From Strongylocentrotus droebachiensis (taxonomy: Eukaryota > Echinodermata > Echinoidea > Camarodonta > Strongylocentrotidae): DNA of 64,000 nt. Below the pieces are notes generated by a model that was not told the DNA's origin, did no database searches, and was given only the letters and a program-made list of their open reading frames with translations. Positions 50,901 through 62,300 of this stretch are shown here, one piece after another (the first letter of the stretch is position 1; each line of letters begins with the position of its first letter). A program made the position numbers and the translations under genes. The stretch spans positions 323,501 through 387,500 of the forward strand of contig JAVYIG010000644.1 in assembly GCA_035222895.1 (NCBI GenBank), written 5' to 3'.

Positions 50901-53900
50901 CGCAACTGTTTACGATTTGATTAAGGACTTCATGGACGGGCTCGGACTGGACTAATGTCTATCATACGATCCTAGTTCGTTCATCAACAGTCCAAAATAC
51001 GTCCAATTTGTTTATACCCCGTCCACAGTCCGTTCATATGAAGTTCAGATCGGGTAAATTTGACCTTTCCAAGCAGTCCAAACCATTCTTACTAGTTCGC
51101 AACGGGCTTATATCCCAACCACCCCGTTCAGAGGCAGTTCAACTTGTCCTCATCTTGTTCTTAGTGCGTTCGAACTCGCTCCTATCGGGCGTGTGCAATC
51201 CCGTGCTGGTTCGAGGGCTATACCAACCCAGCGCGTTCTTGTTAATTGATGCTCGACCACATTAGGTTGTAACACGTTCCTAGTAGGATCGATGTACAAC
51301 AATTCCATTCGTAGTACGTCTATCTCGATTTAAGTATGTTGCCACTTCGTCTAATTGCAGGACGGGAAATTTTTTGAACAGGCTCAGAGTTCAAGAGCAG
51401 GGTGGGTTAGAGGGTGGATTGGAGATTCCCGTCCAACCCAGTCTGAGCAAAATGAAGTGTAGCGCTACACGACGTTTTGCCCGGCAACCGACTAAATAGT
51501 TGTTTATACGTTCACTCCGTTTAACAACATTTTCCAGAACGTAATGAAAACTAGTTTGGATTGATGGGCAGGCACGTAGCCACGGGTGGGGGGGGGGGGG
51601 GTGCACGTGCTCCCCCCCCCAAAAAAAAAAAAAAAAAAAAAAAAATGGCGAGAACTCGCTGGGTTTTTATAGCTCCCGAGTCGAGACGGGATTGCACACG
51701 CTGTAGGAGCGGGTTCGAACGCACTAAGAACAAGATGATGACGAGGTGAACTGTCTCTGAACGGGGTGGTAGGGTTGAAAACTAGTTAAAACAAGTACCG
51801 ACTATTTACACTGGGTTTGGACTTAATGGGAACGAGGTCGAACTAGTTAATAATGGTATTAAACAGACTACGGACTGGCTTGGACAGCCTCGAAATGGCA
51901 AATTTACCCGATCTGAATTTGATGTTAGCTGTCTGTGAACGAGGTACAGACAAGATGGACGTATTGAGGACTGTTTATGAACGGGACGATTCCAGAGCAA
52001 GGTGAGAACTAGTTTGGCGTGATGGGGCTTATACTGCTGTTAATTTATGCTCGAACACGGCACGTTGTAACACGTTCCTAATATGATTTGAAGCTCGGCA
52101 ATTCCGCTCCACCTAGTTAAAAGTACGTTGGCACTCCGTGTAATTGCAGGTCGGAGAAGTTTTCAACAGGCAGAACGTCCTAGAGGACTCACCCGTACTT
52201 GCCAGTCCGAGCCCGTCCATGACGTTCCTAAACAGATCGTAAACAGTTCCTACTATGTTCAACCTCGTTCGCACACAGTTTGAGACCGTTTGGCAGCATT
52301 TTCTAGAACGTAGTGAGAACTAGTTCGGTGTGATTGGGGCTTTAATACGAATACTTCCCGCTATGTCATATACGCAAACTATGAGCGAATCTTACGCGTT
52401 GAACGACCATGACGAGAATTTAAGACCAAATAAGCAAATGCAACATATTTCATGACACACATTCATGACACCGCGCGTTTAGAAATTAATTTCTAAAGAG
52501 CCCGGTGCTCAGTCATCCGTGGCAGAAATATTATATTTTTTATACGCACTTTATATTTCTCTCGATGAGGAAGTTCCACCCTGATATTAGGTGGTTTTGT
52601 TACAAACATAAACGTTTCATTATTATTATCAGTATTATGGTAACAGCAGACAAAGTCCATTGGAAGAGCATACTGGCCCGAATTCTCAAAGGAGCTTTAA
52701 ATGTTACCCATGATTTAAATCTATATTTACATATCCAAATGTTCTAAAATTAGCGCAAAATAAGCGCGACACAGTCAGAGGTCCAATGTTAGACGCGCGC
52801 GAGGCAAGGTACGCTTATTTTGCGCTAATATTTAAACCATGGTTTGTAAAATGAGGATTTAAAATAAACCATGGTTTAAGTTAAACCTCCTTTGTGAATT
52901 CGGGTCAAAGGTGTTTCATCATAATGTACGTCTGAAATAAACTGCCTTTAACAATGATTAATTTAAAGGGGTGTAAACAAAATAAAAATTCGCACCTTCA
53001 GAATCTATGTCAAGTTTTGTGTAAACGAACATTTTTACATTTCGTTTGAGTGCGGCCGGCGAAAGTTCCGCACAATGACTGATTATAAGCTTTACTGGCC
53101 TTCCATCGAAGTTTCCATTAACTTTGACAGTTGGGCAGATCGCCACTTCATCTTCTTCGGACGATCCCTTCATCAGACCGGCATTACTTGAGATGTCGAC
53201 TAATAAACAAAGAAAAACAAAGGCATTTAATACTAAAAAAAATTACTCGTTGCTATGAAGGGCAAATATAACGGAGTTTACTTCGTAACAACACAACGTA
53301 AAAACATGCTTTGTATTTTAATTGGACCCCTATGAAGAAAAAAATGCGCTGACTACAGGGTGTTCTGCCTGTATGTGGAAGTAAATAAAATAAAATAAAC
53401 ATAATATATTCAATTCACACTGTGTCTATTAAAATACATTTATTCGTAAAAGGTGAATTACATAAATTTGATAGCATTACAAAAATGATGAATTAATGCA
53501 AAGTCATTGTAAATATGCGTTCTCCGTATGAGATGATGTCATTATGTCGATAGCTAGTTTTTTTTAAAGCCTATATAGAGTGTTGGGAGTTTTAACAAAT
53601 TGATGGCAAATGTCACTTAAATTGTATCACAATATGATAGAGGTCATTATTCAAAGGAATCCGGTAACTTAGTCTCAGATTTTCATTCTCAGATTCATGT
53701 TGCAATGATAATTATAAACCTTTTGGTCAGTCAGGAACCCCATGACTTTTTCAAGCCGATCGCCTGTCGGATTATCAAGATATTTATAATTGGAAATCGA
53801 AACCAAATGTTGGGTATGGTAAAACCGGTCACTCAAAGATTTTAACTTTTGGAAGCACTTCTTGATCATGTTGAAGCGCGATTTTATTTTTAGGGCTTCA

Positions 53901-56900
53901 ACATAACACCATTTCACACACACTGATACAACGTAGGGCCTTGAATCTCAGATTTAACATTGTTAAACGATGCCTACACATTTCTGCAAGGATTCTCAAA
54001 ATAAATGTGTTTGAAGTCAAATATTGATGAAAGAATACACAACTTAGGTTTTTCTGCATACAACAGAATAACAAAGGTTAGTACTCCATTAAACAAACAC
54101 AAAATCTTACTCTCAAATTCCATGTCATCTGATGTGGCGGCCATGGAAACTTCGATAGAAATTCCAAAACCTCTCTGTTCGTATATCCCATAGATGTTTC
54201 CATCTTTTCCAATGGTCTGAAACGCCGTGGGCTCCTTGAAATCGTCATATGTGCCTGATAAAAGCGGGGTAAGCATGATAATTAATGATAACAATACACA
54301 ATGACTTAATTTACATTACTGCATTACTGTATAATAGAATTACTACCAAAAGAGCTATTTTTTGTAAAAGACTTTTTGCCTTTATTTAGATTTTCATAAA
54401 CACAATGATAAAGAGGAACATAATTTGTCTTACAGTATAAGCAAAAAACATTGTCTCATACATTATAAACACAAAATATTTCCCATATGTATCAAAAGTA
54501 AGTATACACATTGTTATACACTTCTGGAATTTGGAGGGATTTTTTTTTTCAATAGAGAAAAAGAAAAAGTTGACGATGATACTTTATATTAATATTTTCG
54601 GATACAACATTATAAACAGGAAAAATTGCTTTACAGTACAAACATATAAATTAAGCAATCTGAATAAAGATTGTTTTATATAAACGATAAGTATCAGATG
54701 AAGGTACTTGTTCATAACCTATACTAAACCAGTTTGTTATATTTACATAGAATGACATGGTGCATTTCTTTGAACTCCTAGATTGTATTATATGAGGGTC
54801 TTGTATCAGTGGATGTCTGTAAGTAAGCTGTTGTTGTTGACGAGCAAACAACGATAATAGATAAGTGTCAGGATCAATAGCAGAGTAAGCAGGAATACAG
54901 AAAAATATAAATATATTTATATACAGTTTGTCGAAGAAAAAATGAAACCGAGAATTTTAGATGTTTTATCATAACTTAATTATAATTATAATTAATAAAT
55001 GACGCACATTTGTGAAGCTTAGATCCTCTTCCTTCACCTAACACAATTGATGTGATGCATATCTCACGCATAAGTGATTACAAAGAATTTGAAGAGATGA
55101 AACCAAACAGTAATTTGGCGGACGGAATCTGAATTTCAAAGAGAAAATCTAATTTCTAGATATTTTATTGTCTGCCCTTTCATATGACACCTCAATTTAG
55201 GAAAAATGAGCCAAGAATAACAAAGTTATGTTGGTTTAAATTAATGCTTGCATTTCCATAATTTGATCAAACGAGTTCGTTTTCACTGGCTGCCTGCCGT
55301 AGCAACCAACAGAGTTGACAAAAGACTTAACTCCGTTCGTAGACGATCAGCCATGCATCAAGTCTCTCGTCTTCTTTGTGCATGGCTGATTGTCAACGAA
55401 ACGTAGTATGTATATACACATTTCCCTAAGGTGTAACATTTTCCCTTTTTGTATAATGGATTAGCAATTAGTTCTGTATTATTGCTTTTTCATATTCAAT
55501 TTTTGTTTAGTTCTCTAAAGCCTTACATATTTATTTGTTAGTTGGAAACTTTCCATTTTTAAGATTACTGTAAATCATATATATTTGACCAAAATCAATA
55601 TTGCCCATGTATCCATTTACCACACATGGATGCAGAGTGGCAAATGTTGATTAACTCTTATCATGTCACAGGGCTAATCCCCATTGTGCCAAGCCCCAAT
55701 TCCCCCGTGCCAAGTTGTTTTGGAGATATCTGATTAACGCGATGGTTCTATGAATAGCGAGTGCAGAATACACAGCACAGTCCAATGAGCATGAACAATA
55801 ACTGCTATTACGAATGCTGCAATGCACGCACATAACACTCAAGCGATGGTTCTCTTGCATGTACAAATCACTATAACAATAGCGTGCATGCAGCCATATG
55901 ACAGGCTATGAGTTAAGGGCTGTTTTACAACTTGATGATATGGAATCAAAATACAACTCAATTTTTCAAGTGCAAAATGGTTTTATTTATGTAAAATTGA
56001 AGTTTGCACCTGTTTATACCACAAAATGATGGACTGACAGCATGAAGTTACTGATTAAAAACACATAGCAGGTCGACCCTATATTCTGTACTGCACAGCT
56101 ACACATGGTAAGGGTGCTTTTGCATACCAACTTCAAGAATAAAAAGATACATGGTTCTTGAGATATGTGGCGTCAAAAAATGTTCGGAGAGGATAATTTT
56201 TAGTTCGGAGAGGACATTATTTTGGACATGCAGTTGTAACAGTACAACGCACTTTCACTGAAGATAGCAGTCCTATCTACACAGTGCAACGCACTTTAAT
56301 TGTATACGCTGAGTATTGCTCTCCACGTGCATGTATATACGAGTTCTGGCTCTTGCATGTCTGTGCGCACCACGAACATGTACGTGCTTAGTGCATTGCA
56401 CTTTCAAGACCGTAGCACTGCACAAGGCCTAGCCCTACTGTATAATTAGCACTACAATGATGTTATACAGGTCTCGAACAGTAGATGGCGCTCGTCCACA
56501 AAATTACCGGCTTTTTTGTGTACAGTGTACAGTTTTTGTACAGTTTGTGTACAGTACAAAAAGGCTGTAGCGCATGCGGTATGAACGCGTTTTAAGCCAA
56601 TAGCAGTCAAGTGGTTAAAGAGGAGAGCAATACGCAGCGTATACAGCGCACCACGAACATGTACGTGCTTAGTGCATTGCACTTTCAAGACCGTAGCACT
56701 GCATAAGGCCTAGCCCTACTGTATAATTAGCACTGCAATGATGTTATACATGTCTCGAACAGTAGATGGCGCTCTTCCACAAAATTACCAGCTTTTTTGT
56801 GTACAGTGTACAGTTTTAGTACAGTTGTTGTACAGTACAAAAAGGCTGTAGCGCATGCGGTATGAACGCGTTTTAAGCCAATATCAGTCAAGTGGTTAAA

Positions 56901-59294
56901 GAGGAGAGCAAAACGCAGTGTATACAATTGAAGTGCGATCTCAATGTATACTCTATTTTTCCTCATCTACATCCAGGTCGCCTCGGAAGTGATAGTTTGT
57001 CCCATCACCTTCACCAACGGTAGTTATTTGCTTAATACCCACCTTCTGATGAATTAAATTAGGCTACTTTTTGTAAACTGTTATTACAGTAATTTATCCG
57101 TCCAGTGATTATGGGTTGGAGAGGAGATTTTGTTTGACACCTTCAAAATCAGAGTGAATATTAAACAAAACAAACAAATTATCTATTGCACATGATAAAA
57201 CAATGTTAGGTCTACTAATAACATGAGTTTCAAAAAGTGGCTCTTCTTAAAGGAGTGCTGATAAAAAATGTCCATTTTTTAAAGAGGACATTTTTGGACA
57301 CACCCCTTACAAACAAATTTTAAACGCGCATTTACCAAACACTGAGTAAGTGACAGAAAAGTTAATATCATAATTTTGTAGGATATTAGTGACTCTTTTC
57401 AAGGAGACAAAAATAATGCATTGAGTGCGGTCTTACTTTAAATTATAACGCTGGTTTCGGAGAAAACATTTTTTGACCCCTTTTGCACATCATTTTTAGT
57501 GCAAAGTCAAAATTTGTAGATTTGCCAGAATATTACACAAAATTCAGATCTTACATATACCCGTTGGAAAAGTTAATTCTGATAGTTGATAATGTTTTGG
57601 GGGTGCGTGTGTCAGACATGCACATGATCTAACTTTGCAACAAATGACATGAGACAGCACAAATGTAAAAAAATGGCATATGATTATATATTTTTGAAAA
57701 GTAATTGCTTGTTTCAAACAATTTCTTCGCTGTTGTAGGTTGACCTAACAGTGCAAATAGTTGACCAAGGAAGATTTTCCTGGGTTGTTCATTTTTTTAA
57801 GGGCCATCAAAGTGAGTTTTACTATTGTGTACCCTGATTGTAAACAAAAAACTTAACGTCTTACCAAATGACATTTGTGCAGCGGCTGGACTCAACCCTC
57901 CAACCAGGTAATACACAGTGACATGACGTATCCAATATACAGCGACACCCTCTACTACAATAATTATAATTTGGTGTAAGATAAATATGGACTTGACTTA
58001 CAGGCTATCCCACTAGGGATGCTGGTTCCAGTGGTGGTGACTCCAAACTTGATGGTTTGTAAGGGGTTGATTCTCTTTATAGATAACTGGGCACGGATCT
58101 CGTTTTTTTGTAGAATGTTGATGTCAATTTCCCGGATGACCTCGTCGGCAGTTGTTTCGCAATCCTTAATATAGAAGACGATGTAGTGCATGAGACAATA
58201 CATCTCGTCCCCGGTAATCACCTTTGAATCAATTAAAACATTCAGAAGTTCATTAATTGTCAGATATGAAGCGTTGAACTGCGTAATTTCATGGAGTGTA
58301 TGTTAGTTGTCGTTTTTTTTTCCACAGTGACGACAATAAAACATCCTCAATGTTTTTGTTTTTTATAACAAGGAGCTCAGTTAAATACGCGTAATACCTT
58401 TGCTTTGAAGCATTTTAAAGAATAAAGATAAACAGGGAAAAGAACAAAAAGTTCTGTTTCCCGCGTCATATCTGAGTAAGTAACCATAATCAAAGCAATT
58501 CATAACGGAAACGTGCATTGACATACAGGGAGCAGTAATGTGAAGTTTCGAGAAAAAAACACCACACTTTTGTAATGCTCTACTGTTCAGACGCGAGGCC
58601 TGCTTTCAACACTCCATTAACCGAAAATTAAAGGTAATAACTTCTTTATGAAGAATGCATGAAAACGAGAGAGAGAAAGAGAGAGGGTGAAAAGAGAGAT
58701 AGAGAGGACGAGAGAGAGAGAAGATAGAGAGAGAGAGAGAAAGAGAGAAAGAGAGCGAGAGAGAGAGAGAGAGAGAGAGTGAAAGAGAGGTAGAATGAGA
58801 AAGAGAAAGAGGGGAGAGAGAGCCAATATTGAAAACGAGTGAAATATATGTACACGTATTAGCTGTAATTGTTTGTGTTCACAAATTATTACACACGTGA
58901 TTAAATGTTCAATAATAATGTCAAAAATATTATTAAGTTGTCTATACATTACATTGAACATTTCTTAATCATGACGATTTTATCTAAATGTTGGTTTTGC
59001 ATTCTCCACTATTCATTGTTTAACACTCCTGTTAATCTTACCTTTCTTACTTTTACACCATTTTTCGAACAAGCCTCCAACGTCACGTCTGAATCTGTGA
59101 CCAATGTCACCAAGGTGTCTCGGGTCTCCAAATCAAATCCTACCCACTCCTCGTGATCCTTAATCATCTTAGAATAAGGGAAGAAAAATAAATATTCAAG
59201 GGAGTGTAGCATGACGAGACTACATGCAATATCCGTGGCCTGACTCGGCGGCATTCGGGTATAATACGACTACGCAGGAGCGTGCGCAGGGAGT

Positions 59295-59325
<31 letters not shown>

Positions 59326-62300
59326 TAGGTGTTTTGTGTTCAAACACCTCCCTCAATGCTTCTGTCAGTGGCGGATCCAGAAAAAGGGGCGGCGCCCTTA
59401 CCCCCCCCCCCACCCCTTTACCAAAACAAAGAAAAGTTAAACAAGCTTCTTCTTTGTTTTTGCTCAAGAGGGGGTTGGGTGTTGATTAAATATATATATA
59501 TATATATATACACTACCCGCCACCTGCCCCCTCCCGATATTTTTCTTCACGAATTTGGCAAAGAAAACAAAAATTAGTGGCATATGTAACGTTGTATCAT
59601 CCGCTCGATCTAACTTGCGTGCATGAAAAGGTAAAGTTTTCAAGAAAGTGTGTTTCTGTCTAGCGTTGGGATGCCCGTAATTCACTTGGGTAACCTTTCA
59701 AATAATATTATACAAACAAATAATATGCACTTTCTCTGTACTGTTGTCGGAAAGACATAGTCATCCAATACAATCTCAACATTTTTAAGTGGGAGCAAAA
59801 TGGCGGCGTGTGCACTCGAGCACATCTCCCAGTACTTTCAACGGCCACACGTCCATCTGTGCATTATACATTGGGGTAAGCGTTTAACGTATTTAACAGT
59901 TATGTGCCCGACCCATGAACTCAACGCTGTGTGTTGTGGTCTACTTCTTTTATGAGACAAGTCCAAGAAAGCGTTTCCATATGCATGCCCCTCCCCCGCT
60001 TATTATCTGGCTGGCTTATTCGTCGCCAAAGATTTTAATTCGAATGTGCCCCCCCCCCCACAAAAAAAACAGTGGTCATTACCCCCCCCCCCCCCCCTAT
60101 TATTTATTGCAATGACGAAATCGTCATTGCCTTGTTTTCTTTCACATTCTGCCCCATTAGTATACTTATCTTTATTCTTATCGTCCGGAAATCCCATTCG
60201 TTTTGCACACATTGCTTGTTATTCCTAGTTAGGTACTTTCCTCAAGTCCTTTTCTTTTCAAATTGTGTAGGCATCATCTCTAGCATCTTATCCAGGTCAC
60301 TACATTCCTTGATTATCAAAATAACTCATGCATAACCGTCCAGGCGCCATTTTGTCCGTTTCTGGCCCATTTTAAGGCCTTTCTTTCTTCCTTCCTATCT
60401 CCACTATCCTAAATCCTACAAACTTTTAACAAATTAGTCTAAGAGATGTTCTTTTATCTGCGACACATAACCTGGCCTTTAAAATGCCATCTTCGTCATC
60501 GAAATTCGAATCTGAAACCGACTCCGTCAAAAATCTTTAAAATTCTTGAAAAATGGACCCCTAAAAATCTAAAACTGCCATAACTTTCTCAAATAAATTC
60601 CGTTTTGTTTTTAAATCTAACAGTATCTTTATCTCATAATTGCGCATAGCCATGCCAAATTTCACGCTCCAATGGCTATGGCAAATATAAATAGCGCCTT
60701 CTAAAGTTCTGGGAATTGGCTTTCTTTCCGTGGCCGTATCTCAATTATGGCTTGGCAAACCCATACTCTTTTTTTGATATAGTGACTTGAAACTATGCCC
60801 TTTCCAGCCATGAACAAAATTATATACCCTAACACTGACCAAATTTGAGAAAATTGCCCTCCAAAGAAATAACTTGAACTTGCTCTCAAATTACGATCCT
60901 TATGTCTACGTCAATGAATCTTGGCAGACACATGTATCCATACACGTGACAACTGTCTGTCAAGTTTGGTAAAGTTTATTAACGTCAGCACAAAGTTATC
61001 GCTAAAAATGATGAATTTAGTATGCTTACGTAATAGCGAGTTTAATGCGTGCAATACATTGCGCACAGATGACAATGGTGTCAAACTGACCGCAATGACG
61101 TGCCCTTTCGAATGATACCAAGTATGGTATATGTTAACACACAGAATTGTAAGTAAATCGCTTTTGAAAATTGAGAAATAACTTCAGCTTGCTCTCAAAT
61201 TACGATCATTATGTCTACGTCAATGAATCTTGTCAGACACATGTATCCATATACGTGACAACTGTCTGTAAAGTTTGGTAAATTGTATTGAAGTCAGCAC
61301 AATGTTATCGCTAAAAATGATGAATTTACTATGCATTACGTAATAGCGCGTTTAATGCGTGCAATACATTGCGCGCAGATGACAATGGTGTCAAACTGAC
61401 CGCAATGACGTGCCTTTTCGAATGATATCAAGTATAGTATATGTTCACACAGAAAATTGTGAGTAAATCGCATTTGAACAAGGGTCACTATACGAATTTT
61501 GCTGAGTTTCCGCCACGTTATAACACGTATCGGCTATGACGTCATTTTTTCAGACTGCTTTTTGCCCCCCCCCCCCCCCCCCCCCTACCGTCCCTTTTTT
61601 CCTTGCAATTCTGTAAGAGTATTCTGGCTGGCTAAACGAAGCCGGAATTTTTTAATTCGTCAAGGGAGCCATGTTAGACGCCATTTTATAATCTGCATGA
61701 TTGTGTTAGTATGGTCGGCCGTTTGTGCCAAAGCACGCGTCACCACATGTTCATCATGCACCAAATCTCACTGATTTTGCATGCAGTGCTTGCGAGCCCT
61801 TTCTAGGTGTTTTCCTCTAATCCAATTATCTTCATAATTTGTAGGCGTAGTCTCTAGCATTCCTTCAAGGTCACTAAATTGTTCGTTCTCCGGAAAACCG
61901 CATGCGTGACCGTCCAGGCGCCATTTTGTCCGTTTCGGGCCGTTTTGGTGACCTTTCTTTAGCCCTACTTATCCTCACTATCACAGGAGCTACAGATTTA
62001 TATACTGCAGTAGATTTTTTTTTACCCCCCCCCCAAAAAAAAATAAAAATAATAATAATTAAGAAACGCACAAAAACATACTGGGCATCATCATGCCCCC
62101 TTCCCCCTCCCCCCCCCCTTCCCCCCCAAAAAAAAAAAAAAAAAAAATCGAATTGGCCCACAGTGATCTGTGTATAATAGGCTCATGTTGTCTGGCCTAC
62201 AATACCAGGATTTCATTATTATATGATAGTGTTTGGCACATGTCATTTTGAACATTCAGTGTAAGTTTCGCTGGTTTCTGTGAGAATTTATTTTCTATAT

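Noticed and set aside
53675-53923. 82-residue ORF considered as an extra ZU5 exon
   Set aside because: The flanking exons join in phase without it, no acceptor/donor pair of phase 1-1 was found, and its homologue at 36 kb is full of stops.
58617-58961. Serine/leucine-rich ORFs
   Set aside because: They lie over a (GA)n microsatellite.
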